Positions 26,044-34,889 of a stretch of DNA of 64,000 bases are shown here, piece by piece. Under the pieces are notes generated by a model. That model was not told the DNA's origin and did not search any database. It worked only from the letters and a program-made list of their open reading frames with translations. Position 1 is the stretch's first letter, and every line of letters begins with the position of its first letter. The stretch covers positions 1 through 64,000 of the forward strand of contig NZ_LQOL01000038.1 in NCBI RefSeq assembly GCF_002101555.1, given 5' to 3'. A program made the translations under genes and the position numbers. Source of the DNA: Mycolicibacterium canariasense (GTDB lineage Bacteria > Actinomycetota > Actinomycetes > Mycobacteriales > Mycobacteriaceae).

Positions 26044-26508
26044 GTGGCGCAGCGCAACCATCGCGGATCACGCCGCGGCCGCGACATGCGCGGGCCGCTA
26101 CTGCCGCCGACCGTGCCGGGCTGGCGCAGCCGGGCCGAACGTTTCGACATGGCGGTGCTGGAAGCCTACGAGCCGATCGAGCGCCGCTGGCATGACCGGG
26201 TGGCCACCCTCGACGTCGCCGTCGACGAGATCCCGCGGATCGCCCCCAAGGATCCCGACAGCGTGCAATGGCCACCGGAGGTGGTCGCCGACGGTCCGAT
26301 CGCCCTGGCACGGCTGATCCCGGCCGGCGTGGATGTCCGCGGGAATTCCACCCGCGCGCGAATTGTGTTGTTCCGCAAACCGATCGAACGCCGCGCCAAG
26401 GACACCGACGATCTTTCGGATCTACTGCACGAAGTACTGGTGGCACAGGTGGCCACGTATCTGGGCGTCGAGCCGTCTGTCATCGACCCGTCGATCGAAG
26501 ACGATTAG
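26044..26508 (+). CDS. Zincin-like metallopeptidase family protein (Rv3259 homologue)
   Basis: A 154-residue protein of the small zincin family (PF06262 type). The basic N-terminus (QRNHRGSRRGRDMRG) precedes the fold. Where an HExxH zinc motif would be expected the sequence reads HEVLVAQVATYLG, so only the first His-Glu is present and catalytic zinc binding is doubtful. The start is GTG. Conserved position beside whiB2 matches Rv3259, whose function is not established. Confidence 0.8.
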   Translation: MAQRNHRGSRRGRDMRGPLLPPTVPGWRSRAERFDMAVLEAYEPIERRWHDRVATLDVAVDEIPRIAPKDPDSVQWPPEVVADGPIALARLIPAGVDVRGNSTRARIVLFRKPIERRAKDTDDLSDLLHEVLVAQVATYLGVEPSVIDPSIEDD

Positions 26509-26520
26509 CCACCTACGCAG

Positions 26521-26548
26521 AACGGCTCAGCCGGGAGGCCGAGCCGTT
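26521..26548. terminator. Bidirectional terminator hairpin between convergent genes
   Basis: AACGGCTC and GAGCCGTT form an eight-pair outer stem. Inside, after an A-C mismatch, three more pairs close a GGGA tetraloop. It lies 13 bases after the metallopeptidase-like gene and just past the whiB2 stop on the other strand. No T tract is present, typical of mycobacterial I-shaped terminators. Confidence 0.7.
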
Positions 26549-26552
26549 CGCT

Positions 26553-26951
26553 TCAGATGATGCCGCGCTTGAGTCGGCGTCTCTCCCTCTCGGACAACCC
26601 ACCCCAGATACCGAACCGCTCATCGTTGGCCAGCGCGTACTCCAGGCAGCGATCACGAACCTCGCAGCCCTGGCAGATGCGCTTGGCCTCGCGAGTGGAG
26701 CCGCCCTTTTCGGGGAAGAAGGCCTCAGGGTCGGTCTGCGCGCACAGGGCACGCTCCTGCCACTGATCGTCTTCTTCGTCGGCCGCGACCGCGTCGAAGT
26801 CCATGCGTTCCGGTACCAAACTCAATTGCGGGCGTCCGGTCACCTCGAACGGCACCGAACCGGTAGTGGTGTGCGGTTCGTTGTCCACTGAACCGAGCTG
26901 CCGGTCGTCGAACCGGAGCACGCGGTCGAAATTGACCTGCTCAAAAGACAT
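26553..26951 (-). CDS. whiB2: WhiB2 (WhmD) iron-sulfur transcription factor
   Basis: A 132-residue WhiB protein, homologue of Rv3260c and M. smegmatis WhmD, which is essential for septation and division. The four cluster ligands are Cys in ALCAQTD, then CQGC and DRCLEY (C-x29-C-x2-C-x5-C). The GIWGGLSERERRRLKR turn and basic tail for sigma-factor and DNA contact follow. The ATG at 26951 has a strong GAGGAGG Shine-Dalgarno sequence; an in-frame ATG at 26984 lies upstream of it and is rejected. Confidence 0.95.
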   Translation of the reverse strand: MSFEQVNFDRVLRFDDRQLGSVDNEPHTTTGSVPFEVTGRPQLSLVPERMDFDAVAADEEDDQWQERALCAQTDPEAFFPEKGGSTREAKRICQGCEVRDRCLEYALANDERFGIWGGLSERERRRLKRGII

Positions 26952-26986
26952 GTTCCGCCTCCTCACCTGATTAATAGTCCCCATTT

Positions 26987-27006
26987 TGGAGCTCTACGGA
27001 GCTCCA
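26987..27006 (-). promoter_or_regulatory. whiB2 5' leader hairpin
   Basis: TGGAGCTC and GAGCTCCA arms close a TACG tetraloop in a perfect eight-pair stem, 35 bases upstream of the whiB2 start. With transcription from the promoter at 27136-27164, the hairpin would be inside a leader of about 180 bases. It could affect message stability or be a regulator site, since the DNA is also a dyad. Confidence 0.55.
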
Positions 27007-27135
27007 CTCCCGCCATCACTATTGTGGTGTAAGGCCATCCCCGATACGCTCACTGTCGAAGACCTTCGAACAAGTGATCGAATCTCGGTCTGCGACACCG
27101 GAACCGGGGTGCAACCGCGAAATGACACTGATGTG

Positions 27136-27164
27136 ATTAGACACTTGTTAGCTGCCAGGGTCAA
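27136..27164 (-). promoter_or_regulatory. whiB2: Near-consensus SigA-type promoter for whiB2
   Basis: On the minus strand TTGACC (27164-27159) and TCTAAT (27141-27136) are separated by exactly 17 bases. Transcription should begin near 27129, about 178 bases before the whiB2 start, which gives a long leader. The match to -35 TTGACA and -10 TANNNT elements is among the best in the window. Confidence 0.65.
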
Positions 27165-27285
27165 GCGGTGGAAGTGATTTTCATACCATCTCGTGACATA
27201 GATCCGGCGTGTCCCTGTACCGGCGTGTTCGCCACACCCGCCGCGATGTCGGCCACACAGGGGTGCTGGCCTAGGGTCTGAAGGC

Positions 27286-28293
27286 GTGAAGGTCACCGTT
27301 TTGGTCGGCGGCGTGGGTGGCGCCCGGTTCCTGCTCGGCGTGCAGCATCTGCTGGGGTTGGGCCGGTTTGCCAGCCACGGCGGCCCGTCCTCGTCCGGCC
27401 TCGAGACGCCTGAGCATGAGCTGACCGCCGTGGTCAATGTCGGCGACGACGCATGGATGTTCGGCGTGCGCATCTGCCCGGACCTGGACACCTGCATGTA
27501 CACCTTGGGTGGCGGCATCGACCCCGAACGCGGCTGGGGCCACCGCGACGAAACCTGGCACGCCAAGGAGGAACTCGCCGCCTACGGGGTACAGCCCGAC
27601 TGGTTCGGCCTCGGCGACCGCGATCTGGCCACCCATCTGGTGCGCACCCAGATGCTGCGCGCCGGCTACCCGCTGTCCCAGGTGACCGAGGCGTTGTGCG
27701 ACCGGTGGCAGCCCGGCGCCCGACTGCTGCCCGTCACCGACGACCGCAGCGAAACGCATGTCGTGGTCACCGATCCGGACGGCGAACGCCGGGCCATCCA
27801 CTTCCAGGAGTGGTGGGTGCGTTATCGCGCGCAGATCCACACTCACAGCTTCGCCTTCGTCGGGTCCGACAAGGCAACCGCCGCACCGGGTGTGCTCGAC
27901 GCGATAGCCGGGGCAGATGTCGTGCTGCTGGCCCCGTCCAACCCGGTGGTGAGCATCGGGACCATCCTGGCCGTCCCCGGAATCCGGGGCGCGCTGCGGT
28001 CCACGGCGGCCCCGGTGATCGGGTACTCCCCCATCGTGGCCGGAAAACCGTTGCGCGGGATGGCCGACGAATGCCTGCGGGTGATCGGGGTCGAATCGTC
28101 TTCACAGGGCGTCGGGGAACACTTCGGCGCCCGGACCGGCACCGGAATCCTGGACGGCTGGCTGATCGACCAGGGCGACACCGCCGACATCGACGGCGTA
28201 CAGGTGCAGCAGGCGCCACTGTTGATGACCGACCCGGCCGCCACCGCGGAGATGGTGCGCGCCGGCATCCGTTTGGCAGGCGTGACGCTGTGA
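27286..28293 (+). CDS. fbiA: FbiA, 2-phospho-L-lactate/phosphoenolpyruvate transferase (F420 biosynthesis)
   Basis: A 335-residue CofD-family enzyme that transfers the phosphoenolpyruvyl (or phospholactyl) group to the deazaflavin Fo, giving dehydro-F420-0 or F420-0. The N-terminus has the family motif [14 protein letters not shown] and a later nucleotide-binding [13 protein letters not shown]. It overlaps fbiB by four bases (GTGA). It matches Rv3261 in position and length. Confidence 0.96.
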   Translation: MKVTVLVGGVGGARFLLGVQHLLGLGRFASHGGPSSSGLETPEHELTAVVNVGDDAWMFGVRICPDLDTCMYTLGGGIDPERGWGHRDETWHAKEELAAYGVQPDWFGLGDRDLATHLVRTQMLRAGYPLSQVTEALCDRWQPGARLLPVTDDRSETHVVVTDPDGERRAIHFQEWWVRYRAQIHTHSFAFVGSDKATAAPGVLDAIAGADVVLLAPSNPVVSIGTILAVPGIRGALRSTAAPVIGYSPIVAGKPLRGMADECLRVIGVESSSQGVGEHFGARTGTGILDGWLIDQGDTADIDGVQVQQAPLLMTDPAATAEMVRAGIRLAGVTL

Positions 28294-29639
28294 CTTCGCA
28301 CCCCGACCACGGCACTTCGGCGGCGATCGAGATCATTCCCGTCCACGGGCTCGGTGAATTCAGGCCAGGGGACGATGTCGCGGCGGCCATCGCCGCTGCC
28401 GCGGACTGGCTGCGCGACGACGACGTCGTCGTGGTCACCAGCAAGGTGCTGTCCAAGGCCGAGGGGCGCATCGTCGCCGCACCCTCGGACCCCGAGCAGC
28501 GGGACGCGTTGCGCCGCAAACTCATCGACGACGAGGCGGTCCGCGTCCTGGCCCGCAAGGGCCGCACCCTGATCACCGAGAACGCTTTCGGGCTCATCCA
28601 GGCCGCCGCCGGCGTGGACGGATCCAATGTCGACGCCGCCGAACTCGCGCTGCTGCCGGTGGATCCGGACCGCAGCGCGGCCGCGGTGCGTGACGGCCTG
28701 GCGCGCCGACTCGGGGTCCGGGTCGGTGTGGTGGTCACCGACACCATGGGCCGGGCCTGGCGCAACGGCCAGACCGATGTCGCGATCGGCGCGGCCGGCC
28801 TGACGGTGCTGCACGGCTACGGCGGCTCGCACGACGGTTTCGGCAACGAACTGATCGTCACCGAGATCGCGGTCGCCGACGAACTGGCCGCCGCCGCGGA
28901 TCTGGTGAAGGGCAAGCTGACCGGCATCCCGGTGGCCGTGGTGCGCGGCCTGACCCTGCACGACGACGGCTCCGGTGGCCGCACCCTGGTGCGCAACGGC
29001 GAGGACGATCTGTTCTGGCTGGGCACCGCCGAGGCGATCGCGTTGGGCCGCAGCCAAGCCCAGCTGCTGCGCCGCTCCATCCGCAGCTTCGCCCCCGACC
29101 CCGTCGATCCGGCACTGATCGAGGCGGCGGTGGCCGAGGCGCTCACCGCGCCCGCACCCCACCACACGCGACCGGTGCGGTTCGTCTGGCTGCGTGAACC
29201 GGCAACCCGCACAAGACTTTTGGACGCGATGAAGCGCCGCTGGGAGACCGATCTCACCGGCGACGGACGCCCGCCCGACGACATCGCCCGGCGGGTGCGC
29301 CGGGGCCAGATCCTCTACGACGCCCCCGAAGTCGTCATCCCGTTCATGGTTCCCGACGGTGCGCACAGCTATCCGGACCCGGCCCGCACGGCGGCCGAAC
29401 ACACCATGTTCACCGTGGCCGCCGGCGCCGCGGTGCAAGGCCTGTTGGTGGCCCTGGCCACCCGGGAGGTGGGCAGCTGCTGGATCGGGTCGACCATCTT
29501 CGCCGCCGACACCGTCCGCCGGGAGCTGGAGTTGCCGGGCGACTGGGAACCCTTGGGCGCCATAGCGATCGGCCACCCACTCGAACCGCCGGCGCCCCGC
29601 GAGCCGGCGGACACCGACGGTCTGCTGGTGTTGCGATGA
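28290..29639 (+). CDS. fbiB: FbiB, bifunctional F420:gamma-glutamyl ligase / FMN-dependent reductase
   Basis: A 449-residue fusion. Residues about 10-240 are a CofE-like GTP-dependent gamma-glutamyl ligase ([38 protein letters not shown]). Residues about 250-445 are a nitroreductase-fold FMN domain ([32 protein letters not shown]) that reduces the dehydro intermediate. It adds the poly-glutamate tail of F420. GTG at 28290 starts inside the fbiA stop. Homologue of Rv3262. Confidence 0.95.
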   Translation: MTSHPDHGTSAAIEIIPVHGLGEFRPGDDVAAAIAAAADWLRDDDVVVVTSKVLSKAEGRIVAAPSDPEQRDALRRKLIDDEAVRVLARKGRTLITENAFGLIQAAAGVDGSNVDAAELALLPVDPDRSAAAVRDGLARRLGVRVGVVVTDTMGRAWRNGQTDVAIGAAGLTVLHGYGGSHDGFGNELIVTEIAVADELAAAADLVKGKLTGIPVAVVRGLTLHDDGSGGRTLVRNGEDDLFWLGTAEAIALGRSQAQLLRRSIRSFAPDPVDPALIEAAVAEALTAPAPHHTRPVRFVWLREPATRTRLLDAMKRRWETDLTGDGRPPDDIARRVRRGQILYDAPEVVIPFMVPDGAHSYPDPARTAAEHTMFTVAAGAAVQGLLVALATREVGSCWIGSTIFAADTVRRELELPGDWEPLGAIAIGHPLEPPAPREPADTDGLLVLR

Positions 29640-30184
29640 CCCTGCACGACTCCGTCGTCGACGTGCTGACCCGTTGGGACGCACCCGATCCCGAGCAGGA
29701 CGCCCTGCGGCAGGCGGTGCTGGCCTTCGTGCTGGCCCGCCCGGACGCCTGCCGGCGGGCGTGCGAACCCGGCCACATCACGGCATCGGCATTGGTACTC
29801 GACGACACCGGCACCCGGGCACTGCTGACCCTGCACCCGCGGATCGGGCGCTGGCTGCAGCTGGGCGGGCATTGCGAGGACGAGGACGTCGACATCACCG
29901 CGGCCGCGCTGCGCGAGGCAGCGGAGGAATCCGGGATCGCCGGGCTGCGCCTGGATCCCGCGCTGGCCCGAGTGCACGTGCACCCACTGACCTGCTCGCT
30001 GGGCCTGCCCACCCGGCATCTGGATCTGCAGTTCGTCGTCCGCGCACCGGCCGGCGCGGCCATCGTGCGCAGCGAGGAATCACTCGATCTGCGTTGGTGG
30101 CCGCTGGACGCGCTACCCGACGGCGACCCGGCCCTGGCCGCCCTCGGCGCCGCGGCGCGGCACCGTCAGACGTCGGTGGAGTAG
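29636..30184 (+). CDS. NUDIX hydrolase
   Basis: A 182-residue NUDIX-fold protein. The core REAAEESGI matches REUXEEXGU; the upstream part ([16 protein letters not shown]) is slightly off the standard GX5EX7 spacing. Metal-binding Glu residues of the helix are intact. It is coupled to fbiB by a four-base overlap. Its substrate is unknown; linkage to F420 genes might mean nucleotide or flavin-phosphate clean-up. The 3' end overlaps the convergent manC by 19 bases. Confidence 0.87.
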   Translation: MTLHDSVVDVLTRWDAPDPEQDALRQAVLAFVLARPDACRRACEPGHITASALVLDDTGTRALLTLHPRIGRWLQLGGHCEDEDVDITAAALREAAEESGIAGLRLDPALARVHVHPLTCSLGLPTRHLDLQFVVRAPAGAAIVRSEESLDLRWWPLDALPDGDPALAALGAAARHRQTSVE

Positions 30185-31245
30185 CGGATCCCGCCGTCGG
30201 GGATGGTCACCCCGGGCCACACCCGGGCGCCGCGCAGCAGTTCGCAGCGCGCGCCGATATCCGCGCCGTCGCCGATCACGCCGTCCCGGATCAGCGCACG
30301 CGGCCCGATCCTGGCGCCGAACCCGATGATGGAGCGTTCGATCACCGCACCGGCGGCCACCCGGACCCCGTCGAAGATCACCGCACCGTCCAGCCGCGCG
30401 CCGGCACCGATCTCGGCGCCGCGGCCCACCACGGTCCCGCCGATCAGCAGCGCGCCGGGCGCGACCGCGGCCCCGTCGTGCACCAGCCGCTCACCGCCCT
30501 GGCCGTTGAGCGCCGGCGACGGTGCGATCCCGCGCACCAGGTCGGCCGAGCCGCGCACGAAATCGTCGGGCGTGCCCATATCCCGCCAATAGCTGTTGTC
30601 GACATATCCGCACACCTTGCGGCCCTGTGCCAGCAGCGCGGGAAACACCTCGCGCTCCACCGAGAGGGCCCGGCCCTTGGGCAGTTCGTCGATGAGCTCA
30701 CGCCGGAACACGTAGCAACCCGCGTTGATCTGGTCGGTCGGCGGATCCTCGGTCTTCTCCAGGAATGCGGTGACCCGCCCGTCGGCGTCGGTGGGCACAC
30801 AGCCGAACGCCCTGGGGTCACTGACCCGGACCAGGTGCAGCGTCACATCGGCCTGGTGTTCTTCATGGCAGGCCAGCAGGGCACCCAGGTCGGCTCCGGA
30901 GAGCACGTCACCGTTGAACACCAGCACGGTGTCGTGCCGCAGTTTCGGTGCGACGTTGGCGATCCCGCCGCCGGTGCCGAGCGCCTGCTCCTCCACCACG
31001 TACTCGATGTGCAGGCCCAGCTTGGAGCCGTCGCCGAACTCCGCCTCGAACACCTCGGCCTTGTAGGACGTGCCCAGCACGACGTGTTCGATCCCGGCCG
31101 CGGCGATGCGGGAGAGCATGTGCGTCAGGAACGGCAGCCCGGCCGTCGGCAACATCGGCTTGGGCGCCGACAGGGTCAGCGGGCGCAACCTGGTGCCCTG
31201 CCCACCGACCAGGATGACGGCATCGACTTTCGACGGATCGACCAT
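30166..31245 (-). CDS. manC: Mannose-1-phosphate guanylyltransferase (Rv3264c homologue)
   Basis: A 359-residue nucleotidyltransferase with the N-terminal signature ILVGGQGTRLRPLT and substrate-binding EEQALGTGGGIA and VFNGDVLSG. Hexapeptide repeats follow in residues about 250-350 (left-handed beta helix). It forms GDP-mannose from GTP and mannose-1-P for mannolipids and lipoarabinomannan. In M. tuberculosis this gene carries the names manB, manC and rmlA2. The stop of the upstream wbbL lies two bases before its start region. Confidence 0.9.
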   Translation of the reverse strand: MVDPSKVDAVILVGGQGTRLRPLTLSAPKPMLPTAGLPFLTHMLSRIAAAGIEHVVLGTSYKAEVFEAEFGDGSKLGLHIEYVVEEQALGTGGGIANVAPKLRHDTVLVFNGDVLSGADLGALLACHEEHQADVTLHLVRVSDPRAFGCVPTDADGRVTAFLEKTEDPPTDQINAGCYVFRRELIDELPKGRALSVEREVFPALLAQGRKVCGYVDNSYWRDMGTPDDFVRGSADLVRGIAPSPALNGQGGERLVHDGAAVAPGALLIGGTVVGRGAEIGAGARLDGAVIFDGVRVAAGAVIERSIIGFGARIGPRALIRDGVIGDGADIGARCELLRGARVWPGVTIPDGGIRYSTDV

Positions 31246-31247
31246 GC

Positions 31248-32123
31248 CTAGAGCCGTCCTTTCGCCTGTCTGCGCCGGGAGTTACCGACGACGAGTCCAG
31301 CCCGGGCAGCCAGGGCCCCCCTAATAGTCCACCGCAACGGTGCCCGCCACCAGCCGGGATGCCGATCGGCGAGGAAAGTGTAGGTGCTGCGATGATGCGC
31401 GGCCAAGTTCTTCGCGGGATCGCGGCCGGCCGCGTGACCCTTGTCGTGCACGATCTCGGCGGACGGCACATAGACGTTCTGCCACCCGGCGGCGGTCAGC
31501 CGATCCCCCAGGTCGACATCCTCCATGTACATGAAATAACGCTCGTCGAAACCGCCGATCTGGTCGAACGCCGCGCGCCGCAGCAACAGACACGACCCGG
31601 ACAGCCAGCCCACCGGCCGCTCGCTCGGTGCCAGCCGCTCCTGCCGGTAGGCCGCCGTCCACGGGTTGTTCTTCCACACCGGGCCGACCACCGCGTGCAT
31701 ACCGCCGCGGATCAGGCTGGGCTGGTGCCGCGCCGAGGGGTACACGGTGCCGTCCGGATCCCGGATCAGCGGCCCCAGCGAGCCGGCGGCCGGCCACCGC
31801 TGCGCGGCGGCCAACATCTCGTCGATGCTGTCGGGTCCCCACTGCACATCGGGATTGGCCACCACCAGCCAGTCACCGTCGGTGACGAACTCGGCCACCG
31901 CGCGGTTGACCGCGGTGCCGTACCCGAGATTCGACCCCGTGTGGAACAACCGGGTGTTCGGATACCGGCGCACGGCTTCCTCAGGGGCACCGTCGGTGGA
32001 CCCGTTGTCGGCCATCACGACCGTCACCGGTCGCTCGGTGGCATGCGCCAGCGAAGCCAGGAAACGGTCCAGATGCGGGCCCGGCGAGTACGTCACCGTC
32101 ACGATGAAGAGGTGGTCACTCAC
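31248..32123 (-). CDS. wbbL: WbbL, dTDP-rhamnosyltransferase of the arabinogalactan linker
   Basis: A 291-residue GT2 glycosyltransferase. It transfers rhamnose from dTDP-Rha to decaprenyl-PP-GlcNAc, forming the linker between peptidoglycan and galactan. Motifs are VTVTYSPGP at the N-terminus, MADNGSTDGA, NPDVQWG as the DXD equivalent, and FDERYFMYMEDVDLGDR for the acceptor-site ED. The GTG at 32123 is chosen by homology of the first strand. The usual upstream partner rmlD is not here. Confidence 0.92.
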   Translation of the reverse strand: MSDHLFIVTVTYSPGPHLDRFLASLAHATERPVTVVMADNGSTDGAPEEAVRRYPNTRLFHTGSNLGYGTAVNRAVAEFVTDGDWLVVANPDVQWGPDSIDEMLAAAQRWPAAGSLGPLIRDPDGTVYPSARHQPSLIRGGMHAVVGPVWKNNPWTAAYRQERLAPSERPVGWLSGSCLLLRRAAFDQIGGFDERYFMYMEDVDLGDRLTAAGWQNVYVPSAEIVHDKGHAAGRDPAKNLAAHHRSTYTFLADRHPGWWRAPLRWTIRGALAARAGLVVGNSRRRQAKGRL

Positions 32124-32189
32124 GGTCGTAGAGGGTAGCGGCGTGCCACGCTGTGTCCTGCACCTCACCGGCGCCGCGACACGAAACGC

Positions 32190-33245
32190 TTAACGGGCAA
32201 GCACTCCGGCGGTGTACTTCGGCTGCCAATCCGAGGTCAGCAGCGCGCCGAAGTTCGCCTCCCGGTCGTTGCGGTTGGCGGTGTCCAGATCGCGCACCGC
32301 GTGGATGAACGCCGGACCGGTCCAGCCCACCGCGGCGGCCGCGGCCAGCACGTCGGTGATCTGCTTGGCCTGCTCTTGCTGGCTCACGCCGTCGCCGGGG
32401 ATGTCACTGGTGGACGCGCCCAGCTCGGTCAGCCAGATCTTCTTGCCGCCGTCACCGTGGGCGTTCATCACGTCCCGCATGCGCAGCACATCCGACCAGC
32501 CGTGGTTGCTGTCGGCGGCCAGACCGCCGGGGAAGACGTACGGGTGCGCGGCGGCGGCGTCGAAGAAGCCACCGGCACCGGCGTCGTAGAGCTGCTGCAG
32601 GAATCCGGGCGGTGAGTCCGGTCCGTCGAGCGGGCTCAGCCCGGCCGCGATCACGGTAGCCCCCGGCTGCACCGACTTGATGGCGCCGTATGCCGACTTC
32701 AGCATGTCGGTGTAGCGGCCCGCCTTGTTGTCGGCGAAGCCCATGAACAGCGGCAGGTTCGGCTCGTTCCAGACCTCCCACGCGTTGATCCGGCCGGCGT
32801 AGCGCTTGGCCGCGGCCGCGGCGAAGGCTCCGTAATCGGATGGATTGCGCGGCGGCGACGACGGGAAGAGCAGCTGCGCGCCCTCCAGCCGGGCCCACAG
32901 CGGGGTGTTGGAGATGATGCCCATCACCCGCAGGTTGTTCGCGCCCGCCGAGTTCACCAGGTTGTCCAGGTAGCCCCAGTTGTACTGGCCCCGGCTGCCC
33001 TCGATGACACCCCAGTCGACCGGCACCCGCACCCAGGAGGCGCCGGTCTTACCGACGGCGGCGATCTCTCGGCTGGCATCGGCCTGGCTGCCGGTGGCCC
33101 AGGTGTAGCCCTGGGCGAACCCGTAGCCGTCGGCGGGCGCGACCACGGCGGCGTGCGCCGTCACCGGTGATATCGACACCATCGACGCGACCAACACGAC
33201 CAACATCACGAACCGGCCGACAACCCTGCTCAGAGGCGTGTGCAT
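32190..33245 (-). CDS. Secreted clan GH-A glycoside hydrolase (GH5/GH39-like)
   Basis: A 351-residue exported TIM-barrel hydrolase. A signal peptide spans about residues 1-34 (VVLVASMVSISPVTAHA). The acid/base Glu is in AWEVWNEPNLP and the nucleophile Glu in IWLTELGAS, the paired strand-4 and strand-7 glutamates of clan GH-A. The substrate could be a beta-glucan, mannan or the cell's own cell-wall glycan. It lies directly upstream of wbbL on the same strand, where M. tuberculosis has rmlD. Confidence 0.85.
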   Translation of the reverse strand: MHTPLSRVVGRFVMLVVLVASMVSISPVTAHAAVVAPADGYGFAQGYTWATGSQADASREIAAVGKTGASWVRVPVDWGVIEGSRGQYNWGYLDNLVNSAGANNLRVMGIISNTPLWARLEGAQLLFPSSPPRNPSDYGAFAAAAAKRYAGRINAWEVWNEPNLPLFMGFADNKAGRYTDMLKSAYGAIKSVQPGATVIAAGLSPLDGPDSPPGFLQQLYDAGAGGFFDAAAAHPYVFPGGLAADSNHGWSDVLRMRDVMNAHGDGGKKIWLTELGASTSDIPGDGVSQQEQAKQITDVLAAAAAVGWTGPAFIHAVRDLDTANRNDREANFGALLTSDWQPKYTAGVLAR

Positions 33246-33258
33246 GCCCGCCAATGTA

Positions 33259-33287
33259 CCGGACCTGCGCAGATGGCCGGACCTGCG
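33259..33287. repeat. Direct 11-bp repeat in the GH/LCP divergent promoter region
   Basis: CCGGACCTGCG occurs at 33259-33269 and 33277-33287, 18 bases start to start. It lies 14 bases upstream of the hydrolase start. Spacing near two helical turns could suit a regulator, but GC-rich chance repeats are common. Confidence 0.3.
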
Positions 33288-33409
33288 GATCTGCTGAGCG
33301 TTCGGGCGGCGCGGTGCGGGCTGGCACGCCGGTGCGCGCTCCCGCAACTTCGACGGCAGCGCCAGTAGCCTGAGCCAATGCAGAAACCGGGCCGGGAGGC
33401 GGAGCACGC

Positions 33410-34888
33410 GTGAAGGTGACCCGGACCATCGCCGTCATCGCCGCTGCCGCCATCGTGGTGTGCACCGGCGTGGCCTGGAGCACCGTGCGCTCGTTCGAGG
33501 ACGGCATCAACCACGTCAACTCGGCGGCGCTCGGCGGCGGCGGTGACGACGGCGCCATCGACATCCTGTTGGTCGGGCTGGACAGCCGCACCGATGCGCA
33601 CGGCAACCCACTGTCCGCCGAGGAACTGGCCACGCTGCGCGCCGGTGACGACGTGTCGACCAACACCGACACCATCATCCTGGTCCGCATCCCCAACAAC
33701 GGGCGCTCGGCGACGGCCATCTCGATCCCCCGCGACTCCTATGTGGATGCCCCCGGGCTGGGCAAGATGAAGATCAACGGCGTCTTCGGCGAGGTGAAGC
33801 TCGACAAGATGAAGCAGTTGGTCGAGGTTCAGGGCGAGGACCCCGCCACGGCCGAGCCCAAGGCGACCGAGGCCGGGCGCGAAGCGCTGATCAAGACCGT
33901 CGCCAAACTCACCGGGGTGACCGTCGACCATTACGCCGAGATCGGGCTGCTCGGGTTCTCGCTCATCACCGATGCGCTCGGCGGCGTCAACGTGTGCCTG
34001 AAAAACGCGGTGTACGAACCCCTTTCGGGTGCCGACTTCCCGGCCGGCTGGCAGAAGCTGAACGGGCCGCAGGCGTTGAGCTTCGTCCGGCAGCGCCACG
34101 ACCTGCCCCGCGGCGACCTGGACCGGGTGACCCGCCAGCAGTCGGTGATGGCCTCCCTGGCGCACGAGGTCATCTCCAGCAAGACCCTGTCCAGCCCGTC
34201 CACTCTGAACCGGCTGCAGGATGCGGTCCAGCGTTCGGTGGTGCTCTCCGACGGCTGGGACATCATGGATTTCATCCAGCAGCTGCAGAAGCTGGCCGCC
34301 GGGTCGGTGGCGTTCGCGACCATCCCGATCCTGCAGGAGGACGGCTGGAGCGACGACGGGATGCAGAGCGTCGTGCGGGTCGACCCGACGCAGGTGCACG
34401 ACTGGGTGGAGAGCCTGCTCAACGACCAGGCCGCGGGCAAGACCGAGCAGCTCAGTTATTCGCCGGAGAAGACCACCGCCGACGTGGTCAACGACACCGA
34501 TATCAACGGGCTGGCGGCATCGGTGTCGCAGGTGCTGACCGGCAAGGGTTTCACCGCGGGCGCGGTGGGCAACAACGAGGGCGGGCACGTCACCAACAGC
34601 CAGGTGCAGGCCGCGAAATCCGACGACCTTGGGGCGCAAGCGATTTCGAAGGAACTCGGCAACCTGCCGGTCGTCGAGGACGCCACGCTGGCGCCCGGCA
34701 CGGTGCGCGTGGTGCTGTCCTCGGACTACACCGGGCCCGGCTCGGGCCTGGACGGCCCCACCGGGCTGTCCGGTGATTCCGCCGTCATCGAGCAGAGTTC
34801 GGGCGGTACCGGCGATTCGGCCGAGCCGCCCCCGCCGCCGTCGCCGATCCTCACCGCGGGTTCCGACGACCCGGCGTGCGTGAACTGA
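33410..34888 (+). CDS. LytR-CpsA-Psr (LCP) family cell-wall ligase (Rv3267 homologue)
   Basis: A 492-residue membrane-anchored LCP protein. One N-terminal transmembrane helix (about residues 5-25) is followed by the LCP catalytic domain (about 50-240). It has IDILLVGLDSR, the Asp/Arg-bearing TDTIILVRI and SIPRDSYV, and FVRQRHDLPRGDLDR with catalytic-site arginines. A LytR_C domain (about 350-440) and a low-complexity Pro/Gly/Ser tail end the protein. Homologue Rv3267 (Lcp1) ligates arabinogalactan to peptidoglycan. The start is GTG at 33410 with an upstream GGAGGCGGAG. Confidence 0.93.
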   Translation: MKVTRTIAVIAAAAIVVCTGVAWSTVRSFEDGINHVNSAALGGGGDDGAIDILLVGLDSRTDAHGNPLSAEELATLRAGDDVSTNTDTIILVRIPNNGRSATAISIPRDSYVDAPGLGKMKINGVFGEVKLDKMKQLVEVQGEDPATAEPKATEAGREALIKTVAKLTGVTVDHYAEIGLLGFSLITDALGGVNVCLKNAVYEPLSGADFPAGWQKLNGPQALSFVRQRHDLPRGDLDRVTRQQSVMASLAHEVISSKTLSSPSTLNRLQDAVQRSVVLSDGWDIMDFIQQLQKLAAGSVAFATIPILQEDGWSDDGMQSVVRVDPTQVHDWVESLLNDQAAGKTEQLSYSPEKTTADVVNDTDINGLAASVSQVLTGKGFTAGAVGNNEGGHVTNSQVQAAKSDDLGAQAISKELGNLPVVEDATLAPGTVRVVLSSDYTGPGSGLDGPTGLSGDSAVIEQSSGGTGDSAEPPPPPSPILTAGSDDPACVN

Positions 34889-34889
34889 C

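Larger units (their letters stand above)
26952..27285. other. 334-bp divergent intergenic region, whiB2 / fbiA
   Basis: No gene is visible here. It holds the whiB2 Shine-Dalgarno sequence, a leader hairpin (26987-27006) and a near-consensus promoter facing whiB2 (27136-27164). The remainder toward fbiA (27165-27285) is AT-richer at 27165-27210 and probably contains the fbiA promoter, but I cannot assign its elements. fbiA starts with GTG without a strong Shine-Dalgarno sequence. Confidence 0.8.
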
